DNA of 14,772 nucleotides, from contig JASGMZ010000049.1 of the NCBI GenBank assembly GCA_030156305.1, positions 1 through 14,772 on the forward strand, given 5' to 3'. Shown in pieces: positions 1-7,536 of this stretch; the stretch's first letter is position 1, and each line of letters starts with the position of its first letter. This DNA is from Bacteroidales bacterium (lineage in GTDB: Bacteria > Bacteroidota > Bacteroidia > Bacteroidales > UBA12077). The notes below the pieces were generated by a model. It saw only the letters and a program-made list of their open reading frames with translations. It ran no database searches and was not told the origin of the DNA. The translations under genes were made by a program, and so were the position numbers.

Positions 1-82
1 TCAGTAAACTCCTGGCTGCCAATTCTTCGCAAGCCTTGTTCTTGACGTTTTTTATTACGCCACTAAAAAAAACTGGTGTTTT
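1..82. other. Unassigned sequence at the window edge, beyond a toxin break point
   Basis: After the stop of the truncated toxin at 85-83, the same minus-strand frame runs on through KTPVFFSGVIKNV, then KNKACEELAARSLL, and meets another stop at the window edge. This does not resemble the remainder of a RelE/ParE toxin, so unrelated DNA appears to have replaced the toxin's 3' part. A plus-strand frame is also open here (ends TPLKKTGVF before TAA). I do not recognise either frame. Confidence 0.3.
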
Positions 83-172
83 CTAAGATGCACTAATTAC
101 TCTTTTGATAACTGTCTTTGGAAAGTTGCGAAGATCTTTTCCTGCTTGTTTACTAAACTGGACTTTGTACAT
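83..172 (-). pseudogene. Truncated RelE/ParE-like toxin remnant (29 codons)
   Basis: The ATG at 172-170 shares its first base with the TAA stop of the upstream antitoxin-like gene (TAATG), the usual arrangement of a translationally coupled toxin-antitoxin pair. The peptide begins MYKVQFSKQAGKDLRNFPK and ends at TAG (85-83). An opening with a short beta strand followed by KQAxKDLxxLP-type residues is typical of RelE/ParE/YoeB-fold mRNA interferases and gyrase toxins, which are usually 85-110 residues long. Only the first third is present. The catalytic C-terminal residues are missing, and none of the three frames downstream restores them. I infer an inactive toxin. The toxin assignment rests on the N-terminus and gene order, so the subfamily cannot be named. 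Confidence 0.6.
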
Positions 173-363
173 TAAAATTTGCCTTCGTTTTTTAATTCAT
201 CTTTTAAATCGTCCAGGTTTATTGTCTCATCATCTTTTCTGGATTCTGCTATTAATACATCATAAAAATCTTCCCAAATTTCACTATACTTTTCAAGATC
301 AATTTGAACTGCTATTCGTTCATTCTTCTCGTTAGTTACAAAATGTATTCCTTTCATTGTCAT
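172..363 (-). CDS. Small antitoxin-like protein of a broken toxin-antitoxin pair
   Basis: This is a complete 63-residue acidic protein. It begins MTMKGIHFVTNEKNERIAVQ, continues with a charged helical part around YSEIWEDFYDVLIAESR, and ends DELKNEGKF. The pattern (a short 'KGIHFVTxEKxxRxAVQIDL' strand segment followed by an acidic helix) matches small Bacteroidota proteins encoded just upstream of RelE/ParE toxins; this is from my knowledge of the family, not a search. Such antitoxins bind and neutralise the toxin and often repress their own promoter. The stop overlaps the toxin ATG by one base. ATG at 363 is used here; a second ATG at 357 is equally possible. A TAAATTTG -7 box lies at 381-388. 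With the toxin truncated, this is an orphan antitoxin. Confidence 0.7.
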   Translation of the reverse strand: MTMKGIHFVTNEKNERIAVQIDLEKYSEIWEDFYDVLIAESRKDDETINLDDLKDELKNEGKF

Positions 364-380
364 TATGTTTTTCTTTTCTA

Positions 381-388
381 CAAATTTA
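381..388 (-). promoter_or_regulatory. Possible Bacteroidota -7 box of the antitoxin gene
   Basis: Read on the minus strand the bases are TAAATTTG, an exact match to the Bacteroidota TAnnTTTG -7 element, 17 nt before the antitoxin ATG. No clear TTTG -33 element stands at the usual distance, and the sequence is very AT-rich, so a chance match is possible. Confidence 0.4.
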
Positions 389-617
389 ACGTTTTTTAAG
401 CAGTTTTAGTTTTATTTTAAGAGTATTTATTATTCAAATACTTTCCATCTATCCTTGCTGAATTTAACCTGCATTATTCATAAACTTTATAAATAATGCT
501 TGACGTAAGAAAAAATAAAGGTTTAATGAGTATAAATCTTTGATTTTCCACAGTCAGGGTTAAATAATACTTTATTAAAAATTTACTGTTAATATTTGAG
601 TTATCTGGTTTTATAAA
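389..617. other. AT-rich spacer without a recognisable gene
   Basis: This stretch lies between the antitoxin promoter and the end of the decayed gene at 618. All frames are interrupted by stops. I see no hairpin followed by a T-run, no tRNA and no repeat. Confidence 0.5.
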
Positions 618-1594
618 TTAGCTGTTTTTTACATCCATCAACTCAAAAATAGCTTTTTGATTATGATAATTTATCCATTCCATCCTTACAAATCCATATT
701 CTTCATTAAAGAGGTATTCGAAATGTGAAGTACCAAAATCTCTATTTGAACTGGTTCCTTTAATTACCCAGCAGACCAATTCATCATCCCGGAAAGGGAA
801 AGTATTTTTTCTGTAATTTCAGATACATGATAAAAAGTAGTATTTGACCATTCTTCTAATGCATATCCGACAGGTAATCGTGTCTGATTTTTCCAGGTAT
901 AACCAGTTTTTAGTTTTGTTGGGGGTACAGAAGGAAATTTTATTATTTCAGTAAACACAAATTGATTTTGCCTGGGCGGATAAATTTCAACTTTACCCTC
1001 ATTTTCGGTAATCAAGCATAAAGTACTATCTTTCCAGTCATTCCATGAATAGATATTACCTAAAGCCAATGAATCCTTTGGATTATAATAAAATGTCCAT
1101 TTCCCCCTATATCCTGGATTATGCAAAACTTCATAAACTTGAGAAGTAATACTCAATACCACATGTTAGTTACTGTATCGCCTGATGCTGAAATATAATA
1201 AGTGTTAAACTCATAAGTTTTGTTGGGTAAATAAATTCTAACAAAATTATTTTCTGGTAGTTTCATTGGTATTAACTTACTGTCAGAAAAAACCTTATAG
1301 TAAAATATTCTATTTTAACGATTTCGAAACTCCCATTTTCCTTCGAGTTTTTTATCGAAAATTACACCATTCATCCATAATTTGGTTAAGTCTTTATCAA
1401 AATATATAAAATATTCACCGTCTTCAAAATCTTTATATATATTCTTTTGGCATAAGCTTGTATCACCTACAATGTTACTAAAGATCAAAAAGTCAGAATA
1501 ATGCAAATTGTCTTTTGTCAATCCATTCTAAGCTACTCCCTCTGTAAAATAAAAAATTACAAAAAAATAAAATCCATAAAATTCTCATACTCAT
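618..1594 (-). pseudogene. Decayed gene for a secreted or lipoprotein-like protein (three frame changes, one stop)
   Basis: Read from 1594 downward, a hydrophobic signal-like start (MSMRILWILFFCNFLF) leads to SSLEWIDK and stops at 1495-1493. The text continues in a second frame as DNLHYSDFLIFSNIVG...LEGKWEFRNR, stopping at TAA 1317-1315. The same frame resumes as RIFYYKVFSDSK...SGDTVTNMWY and stops near 1153. A third frame continues from about 1162 (VLSITSQVYEVLHNPGYRG, later WKNQTRLPVGYALEEWSNTT). A fourth follows after a six-A run (minus-strand sense) at 805-810, as NTFPFRDDELVCWVIKG...FELMDVKNS, with stop 620-618. About 325 codons can be pieced together. The protein-like composition across all breaks argues for one old gene, or two adjacent ones meeting at 1317. 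I do not recognise the family. Cys12 could be a weak lipobox cysteine. Confidence 0.6.
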
Positions 1595-1624
1595 TATTGG
1601 TAAAATTAAAACTACTTCTCAATT

Positions 1625-1851
1625 TTATTCTTCATTCAGTAAACAAAGTAAAAAATCTAATAATGGATACTTATCATCGGTAAAACAAACACTAAATACA
1701 TATAAATTATTTCTTAATGTATAATACGTCTCTTTACCGATTCCTAAGCTTATTCCTTAAAGATAGAAAAATAACCTGACAACATGCTATCGACAAAGGA
1801 GTTTTAATGAATATAGCAGCTGGTTTTAAATGGTTCATAAAAATTCCATTT
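1625..1851 (-). pseudogene. Fossil reading frame of unknown function
   Basis: A minus-strand frame running from 1756 to the stop at 1627-1625 reads GISLGIGKETYYTLRNN, then LYVFSVCFTDDKYPLLDFLL, and ends CLLNEE. Just upstream, in another frame (1851-1753), the text reads KWNFYEPFKTSCYIH, a stop, NSFVDSMLSGYFSIFKE, and a stop. The residue composition is protein-like, and the direction is the same as the decayed gene that begins 31 nt downstream. I infer a short gene, or the 3' part of one, that has gathered two stops and a frameshift. No family is recognised, and a chance open frame cannot be excluded. Confidence 0.3.
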
Positions 1852-1906
1852 TTATTCTTTCCGGTTCATATTTATCCTTAACTTTATCCTAAAAATAAAT
1901 GTAGCG

Positions 1907-2686
1907 ATGAAAATTCCCATTTACCAGGTAGATGCATTTACCAGCGAAGTTTTTGGTGGGAACCCTGCCGCTGTTTGTCCGCTCACCAAATGGCCTGATA
2001 AAGATATTATGCAAAAAATTGCCATGGAAAATAATCTTTCCGAGACGGCCTTTTTTGTTCCAAAAGATGAAACTTTTGAAATCCGCTGGTTTACCCCAAA
2101 AGTAGAAATCAACCTGGCCGGGCATCCTACATTAGCTGCGGCATGGGTTATTTTTAACGAATTAACATACCAAAAACCGGTTATCCGGTTTAAATCTCCT
2201 AGCGGTGAACTGATTATTGAAAAAGATCAAGGCCTGCTGATTATGGATTTTCCCTCAAATGAAGGAAAGGTTATTCCTGCACCAGAATATTTAATGGATG
2301 GTTTAGGAGCAGAACCCCTTGAGGTACTCCAATCAAGAGACCTTTTGGTTTTATTTAAAAACCAGCAGGAAGTGGAAAAAATTAAACCCAATTTCGGGAT
2401 CTTAGAGAAAGTTGAAACATTCGGCATTATCATTTCTGCCAAAGGTGAAGATTGCGATTTTGTTTCTCGCTTTTTTGCTCCGCGTGCAGGGATTAACGAA
2501 GATCCGGTTACGGGATCTGCCCATACTACACTTATTCCTTACTGGGCTAAAAAATTGAATAAAAAAAAGCTGGAAGCCACTCAATTGTCCAAACGCAAAG
2601 GAAAGCTTACCTGCGAATACCATGGGGAAAGAGTTAAAATTGCCGGGACTGCCAAACTTTTTATGAAAGGTGAAATTTTTATCTAA
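1907..2686 (+). CDS. PhzF-family isomerase/epimerase-like protein
   Basis: This complete 259-residue protein belongs to the PhzF/YddE family. These are cytosolic cofactor-independent proteins of two similar halves with a diaminopimelate-epimerase-like fold. In phenazine producers, PhzF isomerises trans-2,3-dihydro-3-hydroxyanthranilate; most other members have no known substrate. Visible family marks are the N-terminal QVDAFTSEVFGGNPAAV (residues 7-23), the NNLSETAFF segment with the conserved catalytic Glu (E46), AGHPTLAAA (71-79) and DPVTGSAH (199-206). The length is slightly short of the usual 260-300, but both halves are present. There are no phenazine genes nearby, so a phenazine role is not supported. 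ATG 1907 fits the conserved start. A weak -7-like TAACTTTA lies at 1879-1886. The gene stands alone, divergent from the decayed minus-strand genes. Confidence 0.92.
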   Translation: MKIPIYQVDAFTSEVFGGNPAAVCPLTKWPDKDIMQKIAMENNLSETAFFVPKDETFEIRWFTPKVEINLAGHPTLAAAWVIFNELTYQKPVIRFKSPSGELIIEKDQGLLIMDFPSNEGKVIPAPEYLMDGLGAEPLEVLQSRDLLVLFKNQQEVEKIKPNFGILEKVETFGIIISAKGEDCDFVSRFFAPRAGINEDPVTGSAHTTLIPYWAKKLNKKKLEATQLSKRKGKLTCEYHGERVKIAGTAKLFMKGEIFI

Positions 2687-2894
2687 TCATTAAACATTTT
2701 CCATAAAAAGTTAACCTCAAAGTAAAAAATACTGTATAACGAATATAAATTAATCATCCGTTTTTTTAATGATTTAAAAACCATTAGTTTAGCATTATAA
2801 AAAAAATCAAAAATAGCACACAGATATTAGGTTTGAAAATATTTTTTTGAATATATTTCGGAGGTAAAAAAAACGATAAAAATTTTATACAAAA

Positions 2895-3257
2895 GTGGCA
2901 AAAAAAAGAGTAGTAATAGATTACGAAAAACTTCCTTTAGAAACTATCAACAGCATTAAAGTAAAATATCCTGATGGTTACGAAGAAAACCTGATTACCT
3001 TTACCAACAAGGAAGGCAAATATGTTTCAGCATTACCGTTTGAAACAGAAGAAATTTACTATCTAATAAGAATGACAGAGCGTGAAGCCCGTCAGATCAT
3101 TAAGGAAGATGATGATTACAATGATGATGGAAAACTAAGAGATGACTTTTCTGACGATTTAAAAGATACAGATGACGAGGATGACACGAAAGAGTATTTA
3201 AGTGATAATTTCGACGAAGCAGCCAATATTAAAGATGAGGGTTATGATGAAGATTAG
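2895..3257 (+). CDS. Conserved small protein with acidic C-terminal tail, function unknown
   Basis: This is a complete 120-residue protein. Residues 1-80 look folded (AKKRVVIDYEKLPLETINSI, a YPDGYEENLITFTNKEG segment, ALPFETEEIYYLIRM, then a basic/acidic helix EREARQIIKE). Residues 82-120 are a low-complexity tail made mostly of D and E. Similar small proteins with the AKKRxVIDYEKLP opening occur in Bacteroidota genomes as uncharacterised proteins; I know of no assigned function. The start is GTG at 2895. An in-frame TAA at 2877-2879 leaves no ATG upstream, and the next ATG lies far inside the conserved part. The acidic tail suggests binding to a basic protein or nucleic-acid mimicry, but that is speculation. 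The gene is monocistronic; the terminator at 3581-3609 is the nearest one downstream. Confidence 0.8.
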   Translation: MAKKRVVIDYEKLPLETINSIKVKYPDGYEENLITFTNKEGKYVSALPFETEEIYYLIRMTEREARQIIKEDDDYNDDGKLRDDFSDDLKDTDDEDDTKEYLSDNFDEAANIKDEGYDED

Positions 3258-3436
3258 AAATACTCTTGCGCTTAAAATTTACTAAACAATTACTAACTAC
3301 CCACAAAATTTACTCCATTTTGTTCATCCAGTAATGCTGTTACAAAACAGCAGTTAACATGTTATATGTCATTGTTAATTAACAATATAATATTTTATAC
3401 TGTGAGCGGGCATAATCAGAGCTTTTATTTCTTATT
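3258..3436. other. Intergenic sequence without a gene
   Basis: This is the first part of the gap between the two convergent genes. It holds only a small hairpin, GCTGTT-ACAA-AACAGC (3336-3351), with no T-run after it, so it is unlikely to be a terminator. An open frame on the plus strand crosses from here into the palindromic repeat and has no features of a gene. Confidence 0.5.
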
Positions 3437-3531
3437 CGTCATTGCGAATGCCGTGCCTTCCGGCAGGCAGGAAATGAAGCAATCTCTTGATATTAAAACA
3501 GATTGCTTCGTCGCTCCTCCTCGCAATGACG
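3437..3531. repeat. Nested palindromic element (REP/MITE-like)
   Basis: The outer arms CGTCATTGCGA (3437-3447) and TCGCAATGACG (3521-3531) are perfect 11-base inverted repeats. Inside them GAAGCAATCT (3476-3485) pairs perfectly with AGATTGCTTC (3500-3509). A small extra hairpin, TGCC-TTCC-GGCA, sits at 3454-3465 in the left arm. The element is GC-richer than its surroundings. Elements beginning CGTCATTGCGA and containing GAAGCAATC are familiar as dispersed repeats in many bacterial genomes, including Bacteroidota. Only one copy is in this window, so repetition is from prior knowledge. It carries no transposase and would have to be mobilised in trans, if at all. Confidence 0.8.
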
Positions 3532-3572
3532 GGGTAAAAAGTTCAGTTTATAACTATTTGTAGTATAGTAAT

Positions 3573-3614
3573 AAAAAAAGAAGAGCTGCTTAAAATGATA
3601 GCAGCTCTTTTTTG
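3573..3614. terminator. Bidirectional rho-independent terminator
   Basis: A perfect 10-bp stem, AAGAGCTGCT (3581-3590) and AGCAGCTCTT (3600-3609), encloses a 9-nt loop. It is flanked by an A-run on the left (3573-3579) and a T-run on the right (3607-3613). It can therefore end transcripts arriving from either side: the plus-strand gene ending at 3257 and the minus-strand pst/porin operon ending at 3635. Confidence 0.9.
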
Positions 3615-3634
3615 CGTTATCATACCTTAATTTA

Positions 3635-4894
3635 TCAGTCTTTTGAAAATAACTCAGGTTTGAAGGTTAGCATTAGATACGAAAAATAAGAGAAATCACC
3701 AGGCTCTGCCAATTGCAGATATTCCATAGTTTCGGTAGGGAAAAACATAGAAAATCCAATTTTCAAATCAACAGGAATGTTTGCTTTATACTGATAAATT
3801 AGGTCTACCTCGCTTCCTAACGATTTATCCAAATTTGATGATCCTAAAAAAGAAATTTCGTCTTGTAAGCTAAAATAATGATAGTTTAATTTTATAGAAT
3901 GTGCCGCATTAAACTGGTAATTCATTCGTGCATAAAAATCACGTAATCCTAAATCGGATGTAGATTTTACAAGATTAGAGAAGTAATCCATTTCGCCAAA
4001 AAAACGATGCCTGCCTCCATATAAAATATCAAAGGAATTATCCCCACTGGCACTACTTTCGCCGCTTAACCAATCTAACCCAATGCCTGTATTGAATGGA
4101 GCCGAAATTTGATAATCGCCTGATATACTGAACATATATGCATTAATATTTTCTCCTGACTGATTTGTTCCCGTTTGATAAAAAATATCACCCATTATCG
4201 AATAACTTTCCTGAGTTATTTTTAAATAAGGCCCAAAAGTTGCAGTAACATAAATAGTCTCGCTTTCTTCTTCTTTTTGATAGCCGGAAAGAATACTGGT
4301 GAAAGAAATATAGGAATTATCAGAAAAACTATTTTTTAAATAAATAAAATCAAGAAATTTCATTTTATCTGGGGTGTATTCATTCCCAAATAAATTTTCC
4401 GAATCATTGTTCAGTGATAATCCTAAATCCAATTGAAGGTTATTCCTTTTGTATCCATACAAAACCCCATCATAAACCACACCATGCTGCCCCCAATTTC
4501 TGCCAGAAAGCAACCGTTGATTATCATAGCTCCATTGCTGTCTTCCGATTTTGACAAAACTATTTGTACCAAGCTTTAGCCAAAGCCATGCCTGATATAA
4601 ATCTAAACTGGCATTATTGCCTTTCACTCCTGTTGATGAATATAAATCCTCATCGCCCCAAACACGTACATCCTGTAGGCTAAAACCCATTCGGTATTTT
4701 TCTTTTTTATAATTAAAATTCAATCTTGATCGCTGACTGATAAAATAGGCAGCTTCATTATCTTCTATGGGTAATTGTTTATATCCATGACGTAGTTCAG
4801 TCCTTGGCCTCAGTTCTGCATCAATACTAAATTGTGCTTTTGAAGTTGAACTTAGAAGTAATAATATTAAAAAAATAAATGTAATAACTCTCAT
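3635..4894 (-). CDS. Outer-membrane beta-barrel channel, alginate-export family, in the pst operon
   Basis: This complete 419-residue protein has a Sec signal peptide (hydrophobic residues 5-16, cleavage near SKA-Q at 20/21). The mature part is made of alternating short beta strands rich in Tyr, Phe and Asn, as in Gram-negative porins. The opening FSIDAELRPRTELRHGY, the early SQRSRLNF strand, FSLQDVRVWGDED and IGRQQWSYDNQRLLSGRNWG are typical of the Alginate_exp (PF13372) family, which is widespread in Bacteroidota and covers far more than alginate export. It follows pstB by 76 nt in the same direction, and the bidirectional terminator stands just after it. I infer that it supplies phosphate or organophosphates through the outer membrane. 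The family assignment is fairly sure; the substrate is inferred from context only. Confidence 0.8.
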   Translation of the reverse strand: MRVITFIFLILLLLSSTSKAQFSIDAELRPRTELRHGYKQLPIEDNEAAYFISQRSRLNFNYKKEKYRMGFSLQDVRVWGDEDLYSSTGVKGNNASLDLYQAWLWLKLGTNSFVKIGRQQWSYDNQRLLSGRNWGQHGVVYDGVLYGYKRNNLQLDLGLSLNNDSENLFGNEYTPDKMKFLDFIYLKNSFSDNSYISFTSILSGYQKEEESETIYVTATFGPYLKITQESYSIMGDIFYQTGTNQSGENINAYMFSISGDYQISAPFNTGIGLDWLSGESSASGDNSFDILYGGRHRFFGEMDYFSNLVKSTSDLGLRDFYARMNYQFNAAHSIKLNYHYFSLQDEISFLGSSNLDKSLGSEVDLIYQYKANIPVDLKIGFSMFFPTETMEYLQLAEPGDFSYFSYLMLTFKPELFSKD

Positions 4895-4970
4895 GTTTAC
4901 AGACTTTTATAATTTAACATATTTATCTGGCTTTCAAAATAATTTTTCTTTACAAAATTTTTGTTTTTAA

Positions 4971-5732
4971 TCAATTATAAGCTCCCTTAAGGTATGCCTT
5001 AGTCATCTCATGTTGGGGGTGTTCAAAAATTTGTTCTGCCGGGCCATGTTCTATGACTTCGCCCAGATACATAAAAATAACATAATCGGCTATTCGCCTG
5101 GCCTGACGAAGAATATGGGTAACAACAACAATGGTATATCGTTGTTTGAGTTTTAAGAACATCTCTTCAATATCTTTACTAGAAACAGGATCTAACGCTG
5201 ATGTGGGTTCGTCTGCCAGAATAATTTCAGGATCAACAGCCAGCCCCCTGGCTAAACACAACCGTTGTTGTTGCCCAATGGATAATGCCGAGGCAGGGTC
5301 TTTTAACCGGTCTTTAACTTCTTCCCATAAGCTAACCTGACGCAAATAATTTTCCACTCGTCTAATTAAAAATTTCTTTTTGCGCCGTCCGCTTATTTTC
5401 AACCCATAAGTTATATTATCAAAAATACTCATAGGTAAAGGATAGGGACTTTGGGACAGCAATCCCATTTTTTTTCGTAACTGAGTTATCTCTGTTTTAG
5501 GATGTAAGATATCTTCATCCCCATTAAAAATATGGCCTGATATTTTTACATCCGGATTTAAATCGGTAAGCCTGTTAAAGCTTTTTAAAAGGGTAGTTTT
5601 CCCACATCCCGAAGGCCCTAAAATTACGGTTAATTGTTTTTCTGGAATAACAAGATTTATATCTTTTAAGATATGCTCTTTCCCTATGTGAAGATTTAAA
5701 TGTTCGACTTTTATTTTTGTTCCGTTTATCAT
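4971..5732 (-). CDS. pstB: Phosphate ABC transporter ATP-binding protein PstB
   Basis: This complete 253-residue cytoplasmic ATPase powers the PstSCAB phosphate importer. Visible motifs are Walker A GPSGCGKTT (39-47), the Q-loop in the PstB-typical stretch LLSQSPYPLPMSIFDNITYG (91-110), the signature LSIGQQQRL (150-158), Walker B IILADEPTSALD (170-181) and the switch histidine in VVVTH (206). The Q-loop segment and FNRLTDLNP mark it as PstB and not another importer ATPase. The signature has Ile in place of the usual first Gly of LSGGQ. The length is normal (about 250-260). The gene begins 11 nt after pstA and is the last ABC gene of the operon. No phoU follows, although phoU usually ends such operons. 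Confidence 0.95.
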   Translation of the reverse strand: MINGTKIKVEHLNLHIGKEHILKDINLVIPEKQLTVILGPSGCGKTTLLKSFNRLTDLNPDVKISGHIFNGDEDILHPKTEITQLRKKMGLLSQSPYPLPMSIFDNITYGLKISGRRKKKFLIRRVENYLRQVSLWEEVKDRLKDPASALSIGQQQRLCLARGLAVDPEIILADEPTSALDPVSSKDIEEMFLKLKQRYTIVVVTHILRQARRIADYVIFMYLGEVIEHGPAEQIFEHPQHEMTKAYLKGAYN

Positions 5733-5743
5733 GATATTAAAAT

Positions 5744-6604
5744 TTATTTAATCCTTCTCTGTTTAAACTTATTCGATACAATTCTGGAAGAGACGCTAAT
5801 GATCAATATTATAATTGTGAGGACTACAGCTGCTGCATAGGCTCTGTTTTGAACTTCAGGGATTGGAGAGCTTAGCTGAAAAAATATGGCTAAGGGTAAA
5901 GTTGCCGCCGGCTGATTTAATGCATTGGGAATATAATCGGTATAACCGGCAGTAAATAAAACGGCAGCTGCATCTCCAATACCACGTCCAAAAGCGAGGA
6001 GAACAGCGGTTACTATACCCGGGATACTTTGCCGGAATACTACCTTATAAGCAGTTTCGGAACGTGTAGACCCAAGCGATAACGCAGACTCAAGCAATCC
6101 TTTAGGTACTGTTTTCATGACTTCATCCATCGACCTCACCATAATAGGAATAATAAATAAGGTTACTGTAATTATTCCGGCTAATAATGAAGTACGCATT
6201 CCAAAATAAATCATTACAGTAAATCCGAACGCGCCATAAACAATGGATGGGATACCCCATAATATATCGAGCAAAAAACGAATAAAATTTACCAGTTTAC
6301 TGTTTTTTGCTTTATGAATATTGATATACAAAGCCAGAGGCAGGCTAATAATGAGACCCAGAATGGTTGATCCCGTAGCAAGGTATAATGATCCAACAAT
6401 TGCATTTAAAATACCTCCTTCTTTTCCAAAATAATAACCTCCTTTTGGAATTTGAGTGATCATTTCCCAACTTAATGAAGGCAACCCTTTATACAATATA
6501 CTTACAATTATTAATAATAATGCAGAAACTATAATCGAAGTAGAAAATACCATAAGGAAACGAGTAAATATCTCTTCTGTTTTTTGCAATACTTTTCTTT
6601 TCAT
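5744..6604 (-). CDS. pstA: Phosphate ABC transporter permease PstA
   Basis: This 286-residue inner-membrane permease is one half of the PstCA translocation pore. About six membrane segments are visible (near 18-38, 68-95, 108-134, 139-156, 196-219 and 255-274). The conserved WGIPSIVYGAFG segment (116-127) and the EAA loop ESALSLGSTRSETAYKVVFR (172-191), which docks onto the ATPase, fit the BPD_transp_1 family. GRGIGDAAAVLFTAGYTDY (207-225) matches the PstA form of the last motif, where PstC has FGETIAVLMVVGN. The length is typical. The start lies one base after the pstC stop, so translation is probably coupled. No damage is seen. Confidence 0.94.
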   Translation of the reverse strand: MKRKVLQKTEEIFTRFLMVFSTSIIVSALLLIIVSILYKGLPSLSWEMITQIPKGGYYFGKEGGILNAIVGSLYLATGSTILGLIISLPLALYINIHKAKNSKLVNFIRFLLDILWGIPSIVYGAFGFTVMIYFGMRTSLLAGIITVTLFIIPIMVRSMDEVMKTVPKGLLESALSLGSTRSETAYKVVFRQSIPGIVTAVLLAFGRGIGDAAAVLFTAGYTDYIPNALNQPAATLPLAIFFQLSSPIPEVQNRAYAAAVVLTIIILIISVSSRIVSNKFKQRRIK

Positions 6605-6605
6605 G

Positions 6606-7532
6606 TTAAATTCTTCTTTCTGAATATATTATTAAATACCTCGATCCAATATTAAAAGCGGTAACCACAACAAATAATATTAAAGCAGCAAACATTAAGG
6701 CAGAGTCGTACATAGGGATAGATAACATCTCTCCATAGTTGTTGGCAATAAGAGAGGGCAAGGGATATCCAGGCTGAAAAACACCTTTAGGTATTTTCAC
6801 CACATTTCCCACCACCATTAAAACTGCAATGGTTTCACCAAAAGCTCTGGAAATTCCTAATCCAAAAGCAGAAATAATTCCTGGAAAAGATTTTTTAAGG
6901 ATAACTTTCTTAATGGTTTCCCATTTTGTAGCACCTAATGATAAAGACGCCTCTTCAAGTTCTTGAGGAACTGTATTAATCACTTCAATTAAAATGTTTA
7001 GAATAAAAGGGATAATCATGACAGATAAGACAATCGCTCCGGTTAAAATAGTATATCCCGAATTGGGATGGCCTAAAGAGGCCCCTAAGCGGGAAATAAA
7101 AGGAACAATTAAGATAATCCCCCAAACGCCATAAATCACCGAAGGGATTCCTGCCAAAATATCAATAACAGGGTGCATAATTTTTAGCATCCCTCTTTTG
7201 GCATAATGGGTTAAATGAATTGCGGAAAACAGGCAGATGGGCCCACAAATTAGAATAGATAAAACAGTAACCCAAAGTGAACTTATAATAAAAGGAAGAA
7301 AACCAAATTCTCCTTTCATTGGATGCCATTGACTTGAAAAAAGTAATTGCAGCAGTGATTCTTCTTTAATGATTAAATTGGACTTCAAAAACAACCCAAT
7401 ACCTAAAAGAAAAGGCAACAATAAAACAATGATAAAAGAAACAAACATCCACGAAGAATGTAGTTTATCTTTTAGGATTCTTCCAACTTTAAAGAAACGA
7501 ATAGATTTAATGCTCAGTACTTTCCAATTCAT
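6606..7532 (-). CDS. pstC: Phosphate ABC transporter permease PstC
   Basis: This 308-residue inner-membrane permease is the partner of PstA. Membrane segments lie near 30-49, 78-106, 121-147, 159-185, 216-241 and 277-303, preceded by a basic cytoplasmic N-terminus of about 28 residues. Family marks are DILAGIPSVIYGVWG (124-138), the EAA loop ELEEASLSLGATKWETIKKV (191-210) and SRAFGETIAVLMVVGN (228-243), the last being typical of PstC. The first large periplasmic loop (about 50-77) is short compared with E. coli PstC. The gene starts 4 nt after the pstS stop. Gene order S-C-A-B is the standard one. Confidence 0.94.
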   Translation of the reverse strand: MNWKVLSIKSIRFFKVGRILKDKLHSSWMFVSFIIVLLLPFLLGIGLFLKSNLIIKEESLLQLLFSSQWHPMKGEFGFLPFIISSLWVTVLSILICGPICLFSAIHLTHYAKRGMLKIMHPVIDILAGIPSVIYGVWGIILIVPFISRLGASLGHPNSGYTILTGAIVLSVMIIPFILNILIEVINTVPQELEEASLSLGATKWETIKKVILKKSFPGIISAFGLGISRAFGETIAVLMVVGNVVKIPKGVFQPGYPLPSLIANNYGEMLSIPMYDSALMFAALILFVVVTAFNIGSRYLIIYSERRI

Positions 7533-7536
7533 TTAG

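Noticed and set aside
1..82. Possible integron attC-like or insertion-sequence end at the window edge
   Set aside because: Short inverted motifs around GGCTTGCG and TTGGCAGCC do not give the paired core sites of attC, and no terminal inverted repeat or transposase is visible.
105..335. Plus-strand open frame of 76 codons
   Set aside because: It lies antisense to the antitoxin-like gene, which has the better protein-like sequence and the TAATG coupling.
1501..1683. Plus-strand open frame of 60 codons
   Set aside because: Lysine/leucine-rich shadow of the minus-strand decayed genes; no start context or family likeness.
1907..2686. Phenazine biosynthesis locus because of the PhzF-family gene
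   Set aside because: No other phz-type gene is nearby, and most PhzF-family proteins are not involved in phenazine synthesis.
3336..3351. Small hairpin as terminator of the acidic-tail gene
   Set aside because: The 6-bp stem has no following T-run; the strong terminator lies at 3581-3609.
3366..3563. Plus-strand open frame of 65 codons in the intergenic region
   Set aside because: Most of it is the translation of the palindromic repeat at 3437-3531, so it is not a gene.
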